A stretch of 64,000 bases of DNA from Candidatus Poribacteria bacterium (GCA_028824125.1 JAPPES010000031.1:45364-109363); one strand, 5' to 3'. Shown: positions 1 through 8,909, counted from the first letter of the stretch. Numbers and translations: made by a program. Notes: a model not told the origin generated them from the letters alone.

Positions 1-385
1 GATTCATGTCACCTTTTTCCTTTATGACAGGATCCGGCGCGTCTTTCGATTTTTCTATATTGTAATGTACATTAGAACCGTGAAGCAGCTCACCTTTTTC
101 AGTAATTTCTCGGAGAAACCAATCGTTATACGAGACACGATACGCTATCTCTTCCGGTGATCGCACCAAGAGATCCATGCTAAAACGAAATGGAATCCGT
201 TGACGTATCTCCACAGCTTTATTGCGGAACTCCGATTTCGGAATAGACATCACAACAAGCAGGTCTACATCTGAGTCTTCCGTTGGTGTGCCGTAAGCAT
301 AAGAACCAAAGAGGATAACTTGGAGCGGGGCAAATTCGCGCACGATGTCATCACACGTCGCCTGAATCTCTTGTCGACTAATCAT
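1..385 (-). CDS. MNT-type nucleotidyltransferase domain protein, 3'-truncated by the window edge
   Basis: The gene reads from ATG at 385 toward position 1 with no stop, so the C-terminus lies outside the window. A strong SD (AGGAGG) precedes the ATG. Residues 26-42 carry the polymerase-beta-like nucleotidyltransferase signature: FGSYAYGT, then DSDVD with the two metal-binding aspartates at 39 and 41. Known family: small minimal nucleotidyltransferases, often paired with a HEPN protein as a toxin-antitoxin-like module or acting as a self-standing transferase. The partner, if any, would lie downstream, beyond position 1. About 128 codons are visible, so the protein is longer than the bare ~100-residue domain. 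Family assignment is firm; substrate is unknown. Confidence 0.8.
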   Translation of the reverse strand, partial: MISRQEIQATCDDIVREFAPLQVILFGSYAYGTPTEDSDVDLLVVMSIPKSEFRNKAVEIRQRIPFRFSMDLLVRSPEEIAYRVSYNDWFLREITEKGELLHGSNVHYNIEKSKDAPDPVIKEKGDMN

Positions 386-412
386 GTGATTACTCCTCCT
401 ACTATCCATTTT

Positions 413-549
413 TAGTAGATTTTAGAATTGCTTGGACACTCTGCATCAGCGAGGTTAGGAAACCTCGCCTACCGAGGGACGAAGGCAGCCTATTTATTTT
501 GTAATTCACCATGAATCCTCGGTAAACCGCTATTTTTTTAACAGTCTAT
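413..549. repeat. Degenerate copy of the TATAGTA inverted-repeat element (family B)
   Basis: The left end, TAGTAGATTTTAGAATTG followed by CTTGGACA, matches the left end of the better copy at 60626. The core has the hairpin GCGAGG-TTAGGAAA-CCTCGC at 449-468. The right end (AGTCTATAAAT near 541-552) is a weak match to the other right ends. It lies between two convergent or tandem minus-strand genes and has no coding content. Confidence 0.5.
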
Positions 550-552
550 AAA

Positions 553-1566
553 TTAAAACAACCAACATCCGGCCCTTCCAGGAACATAATGTTGCGAGAA
601 AAAGATACCAATTGAAATGGGCATCATATCTTGGTTTGGCAATGAAAAGAAAGGTCTATCCACTCGCAATTCAAGTTTGAGTCGACTCTTCGTGAGACGG
701 AGCATTGAAATTCCACCGACAACATAAGCACCTAACCCACTATCGCCTTCTGTATTATAATCATCATAGTAGTAGTATTCGTCATCATACCAATCTTTGT
801 CTCTTCTTTCGGTTATGGTTGTATAGCTGCCTCCGAAGATGGAAACCCCTCCGCCTACATAGGGTGACATATTCTTATTATTGAAGAAATAACGTCCACC
901 AATAGACCAAGATGCGAACATAAAATTGTCGTTTCCACTGCCGCGAACCTCTGTTCCCACAGCATATTTTGGTGTTTCATAAGACCACCCAAATTCCCAA
1001 CCGGGTTCACCGAACACATCTGCCCCAGGCAAGGTAACTCCAAAGATTCCGACATTCCAAAGGGATTCACCTGTTATCTTTTTGACCTCGGCTGCTTCTT
1101 GTCCGGTAACAGTTTCCATGTCTACAGTAGAGTCAATGGGTTTGTTATGAACAATTGCATCAACCAATCTGGGAGCTGCCTTAATCATCTCTTCAATATT
1201 GTCAATCCAAAGTTGTTTCTCAAGAGTAACCGTTCCGGGCGGATTTTCTTGACTCAGATGAACCATGATCTTTTCACCTAAACGGAGGAAAGTAATTCGG
1301 TATACATTTCCTGATTTAGGAGTTTTATAAACGGGATCACCAACAGAGATACCGAGTTTTCGGAATTCTGCAGCTACTAACATAGCTGCACTTTGGGCAT
1401 CAACCTCATTAATGCCTGCATGGTCTCCAACCAATAAAACAGCATTTCTAACTTCAGCAGATGCGGATGATGCGCTTTGTTGGGCATAGGTTGCAAAGGG
1501 GAAAACACAGGTTAGGATTGATGATATGAAAAAGACTAAGATATAAGGCATCGGATTAATTTTCAT
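553..1566 (-). CDS. Exported, probably outer-membrane beta-barrel protein
   Basis: A 337-residue protein with a clear signal peptide (hydrophobic stretch about residues 8-27, cleavage likely near YAQQ). The N-terminal half (30-170) is a mixed soluble region. From about residue 170 the pattern alternates aromatic and small residues (for example SIGGRYFFNN and SPYVGGGVSIFGG), like an outer-membrane beta-barrel, and includes an acidic, tyrosine-rich loop around residues 255-275. The start is supported by AAGGAG six bases upstream of the ATG. No enzyme motif is visible. I do not recognise a named family; outer-membrane location is inferred from composition. Confidence 0.6.
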   Translation of the reverse strand: MKINPMPYILVFFISSILTCVFPFATYAQQSASSASAEVRNAVLLVGDHAGINEVDAQSAAMLVAAEFRKLGISVGDPVYKTPKSGNVYRITFLRLGEKIMVHLSQENPPGTVTLEKQLWIDNIEEMIKAAPRLVDAIVHNKPIDSTVDMETVTGQEAAEVKKITGESLWNVGIFGVTLPGADVFGEPGWEFGWSYETPKYAVGTEVRGSGNDNFMFASWSIGGRYFFNNKNMSPYVGGGVSIFGGSYTTITERRDKDWYDDEYYYYDDYNTEGDSGLGAYVVGGISMLRLTKSRLKLELRVDRPFFSLPNQDMMPISIGIFFSQHYVPGRAGCWLF

Positions 1567-1726
1567 TTTTGCTCCTTTTTAGTTTCTGAACAGATACAAT
1601 TATTTCAATATAATTATAACGAGATTTTGTATATATTAGTGATAATTCAGTTAGGTTTTCTTTAAAAAATTAAATTGAGCCTACCAGGTGTGCGCTGTTC
1701 TATCACTCTCATAGACTCTTGTTGTG

Positions 1727-2035
1727 TTAAAAGAAAAGACTGAAAAGAGTTACTACAAAAGGAACGACTAAAATAGGAATTAGGATAAAACCAACAAGAG
1801 CGGAAATAAGCTGGATCTTGCGAGCCTTAGCTTTATAAACCTCTGTGTAAATCAAGACTTCCTCATCCGACTTTGCAAGCAACCGAGTAGATAGTGGAGA
1901 AGATTCGTAAAAGTAAGCAACAACAATTCCGATTACGTTTAAGACTAAACCTGCTATGAACCAGAGTAGTTTGTTGGTATCGGATTGTGCATCTTGTTCA
2001 GCGATAACTTGTATGTGGTTTCGGTTAGCATCCAT
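1727..2035 (-). CDS. Small two-helix membrane protein, paralogue 4 of 4
   Basis: A 102-residue protein with two predicted membrane helices, about residues 24-43 and 77-100. It is the most divergent of four tandem paralogues: it keeps the N-terminal acidic DAQSD-NK-LW block and the central KAKARKIQL motif but replaces the YQPxPPATR loop with YESSPLSTR. A weak SD (AGGGA) precedes the ATG. Function is unknown. The hydrophilic N-terminus is rich in Q, D and E, and the segment between the helices carries a conserved tyrosine/lysine pattern. It is probably co-transcribed with the three upstream copies. Confidence 0.65.
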   Translation of the reverse strand: MDANRNHIQVIAEQDAQSDTNKLLWFIAGLVLNVIGIVVAYFYESSPLSTRLLAKSDEEVLIYTEVYKAKARKIQLISALVGFILIPILVVPFVVTLFSLFF

Positions 2036-2101
2036 TTTTTATTCCCTATTCAAGGTTCTCTTTACGCATCTTAATGGAAAGTTTTTAATTCACATTTCCA
2101 A

Positions 2102-2398
2102 TTAACCCCCACTTAGCAAAAGTAAGAAAATTAGAGCAAATGGGATGACAGAACCTATGATAGCATAAGTGAGCTGAATACCTCTTGCCTTCGCTTTATA
2201 TGCATCTGTATAATACGCGGTATATTCCTGTGATTTTTCCAACAAACGTGTTGCTGGTGGTGTCGGTTGATAGATAATAGCGATAAGAATTCCTATTATG
2301 TTTGCGAAAAAACCTACAACGAGCCATAGAAATTTATTGATATCAGTTTGAGCATCGTGTTCAGCAGAAATCTGTCCTTGATAGTGTTCGTTATTCAC
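2102..2398 (-). CDS. Small two-helix membrane protein, paralogue 3 of 4
   Basis: A 98-residue paralogue. The start codon is GTG, with AAGGAG nine bases upstream. It shares with its neighbours the N-terminal DAQTD-NK-LW block, the first helix (about 25-44), the YQPTPPATRLLEKS loop, the TDAYKAKARGIQLTYA motif and a second C-terminal helix (about 76-96). No catalytic residues or metal-binding motifs can be seen. Function unknown; the family appears specialised and locally amplified. Confidence 0.65.
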   Translation of the reverse strand: MNNEHYQGQISAEHDAQTDINKFLWLVVGFFANIIGILIAIIYQPTPPATRLLEKSQEYTAYYTDAYKAKARGIQLTYAIIGSVIPFALIFLLLLSGG

Positions 2399-2519
2399 TT
2401 ATCGGTTCTCCTTTAGTATCTATAGTTACGTTTGTGTAGCAATGGTTACCTACAGCATAGATTTGCACCCTTTCAATATTCTCTTTTCAACGTGTTTTTT
2501 ACACATCTTAAGAGTAGTT

Positions 2520-2849
2520 TTAATATGGCATTTTACTAATGCTCCCGATCATAGCCATCGAAGTGATGAAAAATAAAATACCGATCCCAGCACCAATGGC
2601 AAATCCTATAGCGGCATAGGTAAGTTGAATACTTCTTGCCTTGGCGTGATATGCCTCAGTGTAAAACATTGTGTACTCATGTGACTTCTCAAACAAACGT
2701 GTTGCTGGTGGATTTGGTTGATAGATATATGCTATGAGAAGCCCTATTATGTTTGTGAAAAAACCGACAACAACCCATAAAATTTTACTGATATCAGTTT
2801 CGGCATCCTGTTCGGCATCAATTCGTGCTTGGTGTTGCTCGTTATTCAT
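2520..2849 (-). CDS. Small two-helix membrane protein, paralogue 2 of 4
   Basis: A 109-residue paralogue with AAGGAG nine bases before the ATG. It has the same order of parts as its neighbours: DAETD-SK-LW block, helix 1 (about 25-44), YQPNPPATRLFEKS loop, TEAYHAKARSIQLTYA motif and helix 2 (about 77-100). The C-terminus is ten residues longer than in the downstream copy. The invariant proline-rich loop and the KAR-IQLTYA motif are the most conserved parts of the family and probably define its topology or partner contact. Function unknown. Confidence 0.65.
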   Translation of the reverse strand: MNNEQHQARIDAEQDAETDISKILWVVVGFFTNIIGLLIAYIYQPNPPATRLFEKSHEYTMFYTEAYHAKARSIQLTYAAIGFAIGAGIGILFFITSMAMIGSISKMPY

Positions 2850-3020
2850 TTTCGAGTCTCCTTCTTAATATAGTTTGAGCAAAAACACTGTTAAAATCTG
2901 TAGTGATGAAAACACATTGGCAAACTGCTAATAGATCCATCCTGTATGTGTTTGTGTAGATGAAGGTTTCAACCCTTTAAAATTAAGTCGCTCTATTACA
3001 GACTCAACGTTAAATCTAAC

Positions 3021-3347
3021 CTAAAAAAATAGAAAACTGCTCGTAAAAAAAGTCGCTATGCCTATCCAAGTTACAATAGCAAGACCGGTAGGGATAATAC
3101 ACCCAATGATAGCATAGGTAAGTTGGATCCCCCGCACTTTGGCTGTATATGCATCTGTATAAAAAATAGTATATTCGTCTGATTTTTCGAAAAATCGTGA
3201 TGCAGGAGGTGGCGGTTGATAGATATATGCAATAAGTATTCCGATTACGTTTAAGGCAAACCCAACTGCAAGCCAAACAATTTTGTTGACGTCAATTTGA
3301 GCATCCCTGTCGGCATCAATCTGCATCTGGTGTCGATTTGCATCCAT
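3021..3347 (-). CDS. Small two-helix membrane protein, paralogue 1 of 4
   Basis: A 108-residue paralogue, first in transcription order. It contains the DAQID-NK-VW block, helix 1 (about 25-44), the loop YQPPPPASRFFEKS, the TDAYTAKVRGIQLTYA motif and helix 2 (about 77-105) ending in a hydrophobic phenylalanine-rich tail. The SD is weak (AGGGA). The four copies sit head to tail with 66-171 bp between them, which indicates amplification by tandem duplication. Function unknown. Confidence 0.65.
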   Translation of the reverse strand: MDANRHQMQIDADRDAQIDVNKIVWLAVGFALNVIGILIAYIYQPPPPASRFFEKSDEYTIFYTDAYTAKVRGIQLTYAIIGCIIPTGLAIVTWIGIATFFTSSFLFF

Positions 3348-3445
3348 TTCTCAAGTCCCTTTAGAAAATTCTGAAAAGAACAGATAAATCTACAATTCAT
3401 TTTACCTGAATCTCGGTTATGCTGTCAACTTAAATTTAACAGGAC

Positions 3446-3563
3446 TTATACCATTTCTATCAATTTTTGTCCATTGACGGTTGTTAGAAATGAAGCGGAA
3501 TGTAGCACAAACTGGAAAGTTTATGCTACAAAAAAGAGACATTATATATCAGAAATGGTATTA
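3446..3563. repeat. Inverted-repeat element (family E), copy 1
   Basis: The ends are TTATACCATTTCT at left and AGAAATGGTATTA at right, inverted with one mismatch. The core holds the hairpin GTAGCACAAACT...AGTTTATGCTAC-like arms (about 3510-3535) that recurs elsewhere in the window. The rest of the 364 bp gap before the tRNA holds only the tRNA promoter. Confidence 0.55.
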
Positions 3564-3661
3564 CGCACCCGCTTGTGATTTTTGAGATAAGTTGTTGCAT
3601 CGTAAATTGTAGTAAAATTGCGCGTCGGGTATAAATAATTCGTCAGTAAGTGCATTTTAAT

Positions 3662-3690
3662 TTGCAATTAGATGTACGATGGTGTATACT
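3662..3690 (+). promoter_or_regulatory. Putative sigma-70 promoter of tRNA-Asn
   Basis: TTGCAA, 17-base spacer, TATACT. The expected start of transcription is 10-15 bases before the tRNA. Inferred from consensus and position only. Confidence 0.5.
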
Positions 3691-3711
3691 TAAGATGTTA
3701 AACAATTTTAT

Positions 3712-3784
<73 letters not shown>

Positions 3785-3881
3785 CTTTAGGTTTGCTGGC
3801 GGGCTTGACGTTGAAGGTTCGTCAGCAAAATTTTTTAACACGTTCCTGTTCAGATTTTCGCTACTTTCAGTGGAGGGTAAC

Positions 3882-4706
3882 ATGCCTATAAAACTTACCG
3901 AGGCACATCTTGACGAATTCGCTGCGAAAGGTTATCTAATCGTTCCTGACTACTATTCAGGAGAACAGCTCGCTGAGATGCAAGCTGCTCAGCGCCGCGT
4001 GTTACCAACGTGGGAAAAGGTCAAAGATGATCCACCCCCAGGCAGAGCGATTTTGACCGAATTCCCTTCGTCGGAGATGGTGTTACTGCGCGGGATTGTG
4101 GACTACGAAGCGTGGGGGTTTGCCCGTAAATGGTTCAAGACAGAGCACATCCATTTCCGTGCAGGGTGTATGATTGCACGTTATCCAGGTTTCAAAGGTG
4201 GTGGTGTTGGTAGCGATGCAAGTGGCTTGCATATTGATAACGGCAACAATTCACTGTTACCGCAGTCACAGTCCGCTCCGGAATTCGGACAACTTGTCTT
4301 TTGGGTACACCTTGAAGGTGTTGAGGAGGATCAGGCGCCGCTCAGACTACTCGCTACCGAGTACGGACGGGATATGTCTAAATGTGAACCGCTTGTTTGT
4401 AACGGCGGGACCCTCTGTATCTTCAGCAACTATACATTGCATTCAGCAAGCGACTATCTGCGTGAAGATGGACAACGTTTTACATGGGGATTCGGTTTAG
4501 GACGAGCAGACCACTATTGGGAAGGCTTTCGACACTACACGGATAAAGGACGACACGCAACGTTCTCTAAATTTATCGGCACTTTGACAGCATCGGAGCG
4601 CGAGGTTTTTCGGTTTCCACCTGCTGGTCATCCATACTATACACCCCAAACGCTTCAGGCATTGGAGGAGCAGTATCCCGGTTGGAATGCACGCGGCGAG
4701 TATTGA
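3882..4706 (+). CDS. Phytanoyl-CoA dioxygenase (PhyH) family protein
   Basis: A 274-residue Fe(II)/2-oxoglutarate-dependent oxygenase of the PhyH family. The iron ligands are visible: H-x-D in GLHIDNG (about residues 117-119) and the distal histidine in YTLHSAS (about 187), followed by the 2-oxoglutarate-binding arginine region in GQRFTWGFG. The start is the ATG at 3882, with GGAGG six bases upstream; an in-frame GTG twelve bases earlier overlaps that SD and is unlikely. The protein is cytosolic. Substrate cannot be told from sequence, since PhyH homologues hydroxylate lipids, amino acids and natural products. It stands alone between tRNA-Asn and a repeat block. Confidence 0.85.
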   Translation: MPIKLTEAHLDEFAAKGYLIVPDYYSGEQLAEMQAAQRRVLPTWEKVKDDPPPGRAILTEFPSSEMVLLRGIVDYEAWGFARKWFKTEHIHFRAGCMIARYPGFKGGGVGSDASGLHIDNGNNSLLPQSQSAPEFGQLVFWVHLEGVEEDQAPLRLLATEYGRDMSKCEPLVCNGGTLCIFSNYTLHSASDYLREDGQRFTWGFGLGRADHYWEGFRHYTDKGRHATFSKFIGTLTASEREVFRFPPAGHPYYTPQTLQALEEQYPGWNARGEY

Positions 4707-4810
4707 ATCGCATAAAAAGACTATGGCTTGATCTTAGAATAGATTAAACTATAGGATAAGTAGTTTTGGGCTAAATTTTTGTAGAATTAACGACTTGTGC
4801 CAAATAACTT

Positions 4811-5220
4811 TTAGTAACCAATTGTTTCACATAAATAAAGGTTTGTCCGAATATCCTTCATTAGTTGAGACGCTCTTCAGTCCCGTAGGGACGATATGTT
4901 TATAGCAGCTCAGACGACCTCATCCCCTTAGTCCCGTAGGGACGATATGTTTTGAAGTGCATTAACAATAAATATGCCGTTCCTACGGAACTCAAGAAAG
5001 ATAGGTTATCACATTTCTATAAACATATCGTCCCTACGGGACTAAGATGTGGACAGTTCCAATCGTCATGCCTATTCAGAAGGGCTTTTAGAACAAGAAA
5101 TATTTTCTTAAATTGACGCCTATGGAGCGACCAGGAGGTCGCTCCTACAGAAGAGAGTGTTGCATTCGGACAACCGATTTATGAAATAATGTCCTATCAT
5201 TATTTAGAAATGGTATTAGA
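4811..5220. repeat. Repeat block: inverted flanks around the fourfold-hairpin element, E-type right end
   Basis: The block fills the 529 bp gap between the PhyH and ThDP-enzyme genes. Outer arms are CATAAATAAAGGTTTGTCCG near 4833 and an inverse counterpart (CGGACAACCGATTTATG) near 5167. The right border is AGAAATGGTATTA (5206-5218), the family E end. A hairpin half-copy GCGACCAGGAGGTCGC lies near 5126. The family A element is nested inside. No ORF is supported here. Confidence 0.5.
4875..5046 (+). repeat. Family A fourfold-hairpin repeat, copy 1
   Basis: About 170 bp built from four units of AGTCCCGTAGGGACGATATG plus TTT: two direct, then one degenerate inverted, then one exact inverted. Each unit holds a GTCCC-GTA-GGGAC hairpin. 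The degenerate unit reads GTTCC-GTA-GGAAC, so the change is compensated on both sides of the stem. The whole block recurs in opposite orientation at 39078-39248. Confidence 0.8.
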
Positions 5221-5235
5221 ATTCGTGACAGCGTT

Positions 5236-6870
5236 TTAAAAAGCGGTTTTTCGGAGAGCATCAGTTTTCAGCCAACCGATAGAATCAATAATTTCGTCTT
5301 GATGTTCCCGCATCATCACTTCAACGAGTGCCGGTTTTTCAGCAGCGAGCGCGTCCCTCAGGATCGGCTTAAAGTCCTCCAAATTTTCAACTTTCCTTGC
5401 ATAAGCACCGAAAGACTGAGCAAATTCGACAAAATCGGGATTATGCAGGTCCGTGTCAATAGTCCGTCCGTCAAAACCTTTCAATTGAGACCCCTTAATC
5501 GCTGACAGTGCATCATCATTTATCACAATTGCAATCACGTTGATGCCATATTTCATCGCTGTTGCCATTTCCATTGCCCCCATTAGAAAACCGCCATCGC
5601 CGCTAAAACATACAACCGGACGGTCAGGGGACGCCACCTTAGCACCGATCGCCGCAGGATAGGCATACCCTAACGCCACACCGATATTTGGATAAAGGAA
5701 AGTCCGCGGATCGTAAATAGGAAACTCGGCGAAAGCGGCATAACCGAGAGAGTGAACATCAATCGAATAGATGGCATCTTTTGGCAGGACATCTTGGAGT
5801 TCGTGAATGATAGGTAGAGGTGGCTGCGTATCAAACTTGGCGCGAAGTTGCGGCAATACGTTATCCCAACCGCTTTCATCCGTGGAAATATCCTCAATCA
5901 GTGCCTGTAAGGTAAGTTTCAAATCACCTACTAACCCTATTTCGCATGGATATTCCCGTCCAATTTCGTTCTCATCTTCGTCAATTTGGATGAAAGGCAG
6001 CGGCAGTTTCATGCTCCAACTGCGTGTATCAATGGATGTAAACCGCGGGCCAATTCCGATTAAACAGTCAGCGTGTTTAAGTGCTTCTTGCCCCAAATAG
6101 CCGTAGCAGACTTGCAACGCTAACGGATGGTCTTCTGACAAAGCACCTTTTGCACAACGCGAAACAATTACAGGCGCATTCAATTTTTCTGCAAGCAGCT
6201 TTAATTCATTTCTGGCATTGGCATGAATAACAGCGGAACCAGCAAAAATCAGTGGTAATTTCGCATTGTGTATCGCATCAACTGTTCGACTGAGCGTGGA
6301 ATTGTCAGGAGGAGACAAATCTTCACGTTCAACATAGAGGGGTATTTGGACTTCTCCATCTTGAGTGGTTACATCCATCGGGAATTCCAACACCGTTGGT
6401 CCCGGTCTACCGTTGCGCATTGCTCTAAAGGCGTTTTCAACTACAACAGGAATCTCAGAGACAGTGTGGGCAATAGCACAATACTTGGTGATTGGCTCAA
6501 AAAACCGCATCTGATCTAAGCCGTGGAACATCTTACTCGGATGTCTACTATAAGAATCGGAATGGCTCTGTCCAGTAATCAATAAAACGGGAACACAATC
6601 AGTGAAGGCCTCCAAAATCCCAGTAGAAGCATTGCTTGCTCCCGGACCTGGTACAGTGATAGCAACACCGACCTCTCCAGTTGCGCGGGCGAACCCATCT
6701 GCCATTTGCGTTGCAGCATACTCATGCCGAACAAGATAGTGGTTAATTGCCCCGGATCCTCTACGAAGCAAAGAATCGTAGATATGAATATTTTGCGTGC
6801 CGGGCATCCCGAATATTGCCGAAACACCCTGTGCTTTCAAACATTCAATTAGAATATCGCCGCCGTTCAC
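5236..6870 (-). CDS. Thiamine-diphosphate-dependent enzyme, acetolactate synthase-like
   Basis: A 544-residue ThDP enzyme with the three-domain order of acetolactate synthase, benzoylformate decarboxylase and oxalyl-CoA decarboxylase. The N-terminal Pyr domain (1-170) includes the activating glutamate in VRHEYAATQMADGFAR. A central dihydrofolate reductase-like domain (190-325) follows. The C-terminal PP domain carries the ThDP-Mg motif GDGGFLMGAMEMATAMKYG with its downstream N (VINDDALS). The GTG start at 6870 is preceded by GGAGAG. A TTG 42 bases upstream has no SD. Substrate is uncertain; no ilvN-like regulatory subunit gene lies nearby, so this is probably not the biosynthetic acetolactate synthase. 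Confidence 0.8.
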   Translation of the reverse strand: MNGGDILIECLKAQGVSAIFGMPGTQNIHIYDSLLRRGSGAINHYLVRHEYAATQMADGFARATGEVGVAITVPGPGASNASTGILEAFTDCVPVLLITGQSHSDSYSRHPSKMFHGLDQMRFFEPITKYCAIAHTVSEIPVVVENAFRAMRNGRPGPTVLEFPMDVTTQDGEVQIPLYVEREDLSPPDNSTLSRTVDAIHNAKLPLIFAGSAVIHANARNELKLLAEKLNAPVIVSRCAKGALSEDHPLALQVCYGYLGQEALKHADCLIGIGPRFTSIDTRSWSMKLPLPFIQIDEDENEIGREYPCEIGLVGDLKLTLQALIEDISTDESGWDNVLPQLRAKFDTQPPLPIIHELQDVLPKDAIYSIDVHSLGYAAFAEFPIYDPRTFLYPNIGVALGYAYPAAIGAKVASPDRPVVCFSGDGGFLMGAMEMATAMKYGINVIAIVINDDALSAIKGSQLKGFDGRTIDTDLHNPDFVEFAQSFGAYARKVENLEDFKPILRDALAAEKPALVEVMMREHQDEIIDSIGWLKTDALRKTAF

Positions 6871-6872
6871 AC

Positions 6873-7007
6873 TTACTCTCCTTTGTGTTTTTTGAGGAAA
6901 TTTTCCAACCAAGCATCTGGATCACGTCCAAGTTTCCGCAGAAACTGACATCCAATTTTCTTAACAAAATTCGGAAGTAGGTTAAAAAGTCTTAGCTGCC
7001 AATTCAT
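6873..7007 (-). CDS. 44-residue hypothetical ORF coupled to the ThDP enzyme gene
   Basis: An ATG at 7007 opens a 44-codon frame that ends in TAA three bases before the GTG of the ThDP enzyme gene, and the SD of that gene (GGAGAG) overlaps its last codons. The product is basic with an amphipathic start (MNWQLRLFNLLPNFVKK) and ends in KKHKGE. It has no clear SD of its own. The tight junction suggests translational coupling if the ORF is expressed. It could also be chance in a 159 bp gap. Confidence 0.35.
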   Translation of the reverse strand: MNWQLRLFNLLPNFVKKIGCQFLRKLGRDPDAWLENFLKKHKGE

Positions 7008-7029
7008 AATAATATAATGAAATTTCGAG

Positions 7030-8166
7030 TTAGGTCAGTAATGTTTCGCCTGTAACCTTGTCAAAAAGATGAATTCTATCAGGTACAAAAGAAACATAGA
7101 GATGTTGTTCAATTTCTGCTTCAAAGTTGGGAGCAGTACGGGATTTGATGATCGTCCGAGAACCACCCCCATCGCTTCCGAGCGTAATCTCAACTATCGT
7201 TTCTGCACCAAGCGGTTCAACGCTATAAACTTCAGCCTGAAAAGCATTCGGAATAGGTTGATGGTTAACAAGGACATCTTCTGGATGAACGCCGAATACT
7301 AAGTCCCGATCTGTCCTGATTTCACTTACCGCTTTAACAATACGATCATCCTGAATCGCAAACGTATTATCTTCGTTTCCATTGCCAGACAAGATCAACT
7401 GAAGGCTGCCATTCTTACTGGAGATTCTACACGAAATACAGTTCATACTTGGACTACCGATGAAACCCGCAACAAAAAGATTCGCAGGATGATTATAAAT
7501 ATCGGAAGGTGTCCCCAGCTGTTGAATCTTACCAGAGTCAAGCACGGCGATACGGTCTGCCATGGACATCGCTTCCACTTGATCGTGTGTCACATAAAAT
7601 GTAGTAGTACCGAGTTCGCGTTGCCGCCACCTAATTTCAACACGCATTTCAGCTCGCAGTTTCGCATCAAGATTAGAAATCGGTTCATCCATAAGGAATA
7701 CTTGTGGACGACGTACCATGGCTCTACCGAGTCCGACGCGTTGTGTTTCACCACCGCTCAACTGATTCGGTGTCCGCATAAGTAAATGCTCAATGTGTAG
7801 CATCTGTGCAATATCTTTGACGCGGCGATCAATTTCTTCGGCAGAAAGTTTTCGCGGATGTAAGGGAAATGCCATATTCTCGTAAACGGTGAGGTGCGGA
7901 TAGAGAATATGAGATTGGAAGACAAAAGCAACATCGCGCTCAGCAGGTGTTTTGTCGTTGACGCGAACATCATCTAAATAGATGCTGCCTTTTTCAGGTT
8001 TGTCTAATCCAGCGACACAGCGGAGCGTTGTAGTTTTTCCAGCACCTGTCTGACCAAGTAATACAAAGAATTCTTTATCTTTTACATCAAGTGTGATGTC
8101 GTCCAGGGCGGTGAGTTCACCGAACCGTTTTGTTACATTTTCCAGTTTTACTGTTGCCATATTCAT
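7030..8166 (-). CDS. ABC transporter ATPase of the MalK/UgpC sugar-importer type
   Basis: A 378-residue ATPase with Walker A GQTGAGKTT (about 38-46), Q-loop QSHILYPH, signature LSGGETQRVGLGRA, Walker B VFLMDEPISNLDA, H-loop YVTHDQ and a C-terminal TOBE-like regulatory domain (about 240-378) as in MalK, UgpC and MsmX. This class energises carbohydrate importers. No permease or sugar-binding protein of the matching class is adjacent, so it may serve several transporters, as MsmX does. It lies upstream of the ThDP enzyme on the same strand, 159 bp apart. The initiation region has two in-frame ATGs (MNMATV) and no clear SD. Confidence 0.88.
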   Translation of the reverse strand: MNMATVKLENVTKRFGELTALDDITLDVKDKEFFVLLGQTGAGKTTTLRCVAGLDKPEKGSIYLDDVRVNDKTPAERDVAFVFQSHILYPHLTVYENMAFPLHPRKLSAEEIDRRVKDIAQMLHIEHLLMRTPNQLSGGETQRVGLGRAMVRRPQVFLMDEPISNLDAKLRAEMRVEIRWRQRELGTTTFYVTHDQVEAMSMADRIAVLDSGKIQQLGTPSDIYNHPANLFVAGFIGSPSMNCISCRISSKNGSLQLILSGNGNEDNTFAIQDDRIVKAVSEIRTDRDLVFGVHPEDVLVNHQPIPNAFQAEVYSVEPLGAETIVEITLGSDGGGSRTIIKSRTAPNFEAEIEQHLYVSFVPDRIHLFDKVTGETLLT

Positions 8167-8382
8167 ATTTATTTTAATTCAGATATTGTTTTATTATCAC
8201 ATGATTTCAATTGGATGTCAACAGAAAGGTTTGCAGGGCAAAGGTTATTAGTTTTCGGTTTTTCTGTGATATTTTCACATTTCAATATAAACCACCTGTA
8301 GGTCGGATAGAGTTTACGAAAAAACTCTCAGTAACACTCATCAATTGATAATTCTTAAAACTAAATAACCCTGTATGTTTTC

Positions 8383-8411
8383 TTGATATTTCTTTCGGAA
8401 TATGCTATTAT
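8383..8411 (+). promoter_or_regulatory. Putative sigma-70 promoter
   Basis: TTGATA, 17-base spacer, TATTAT, leading into the small membrane-protein gene that starts at 8502. The remainder of the 335 bp gap (8167-8501) shows nothing else that I recognise. Confidence 0.4.
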
Positions 8412-8501
8412 TTTATTAAGGTTAATTGCCTTAATACTGTTGGAAGGGTTCTCTCCAATATAGCATAATCATATATGGAGGTACTGAGAAGGTCAGCAAA
8501 C

Positions 8502-8909
8502 ATGATACATATAGTAAAGGTTAAATGGCTTATATACACAGTGCTTGTGGGTCTAATACCTGTTGTCTTACGATCATTACTATGGATTATATCGCCTCAT
8601 CAAACTATCGATCTCTTCAGTGCGTCAGACTTTGTAGCGTTTGGATTGATTTTGCATATATCCAATATTAACGAGATAGAACACTTCAACGATCTCGAAA
8701 AGTCATGGAAAACATTTCAGAACGGCACTTCAATTTTTCTTATAACAGTCTATAGTTTTTTATTTGCCGCTCACTTATTCAGTCAAGCGAATCCTGGGAC
8801 AATTAACGTAGATACTGTCAGAACTATTTCTATGCTCTTAAGTGGTGTGTCATTTTTCCTCAGCTTCTCTGTCTATAATAGGATATCAAAAGTAGAAAGT
8901 ACTCCATAA
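8502..8909 (+). CDS. Hypothetical four-helix membrane protein
   Basis: About 135 residues with four hydrophobic segments at roughly residues 8-30, 40-54, 75-95 and 105-125. The chosen ATG has GAGAAGG nine bases upstream; an in-frame ATG at 8475 would add nine residues but has no SD. No motif or family is recognised. The loop between helices 2 and 3 is polar (NEIEHFNDLEKSW). A 44-residue membrane ORF follows 61 bp downstream on the same strand. Confidence 0.55.
   Translation: MIHIVKVKWLIYTVLVGLIPVVLRSLLWIISPHQTIDLFSASDFVAFGLILHISNINEIEHFNDLEKSWKTFQNGTSIFLITVYSFLFAAHLFSQANPGTINVDTVRTISMLLSGVSFFLSFSVYNRISKVESTP

Noticed and set aside
4879..5046. Possible CRISPR array
   Set aside because: Units are direct and inverted, spaced irregularly, and the whole array is duplicated at 39 kb; no cas genes are present.
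5236..6870. Biosynthetic acetolactate synthase (ilvB)
   Set aside because: No small subunit or ilv genes nearby and several ThDP decarboxylases share these motifs; left as ThDP enzyme.
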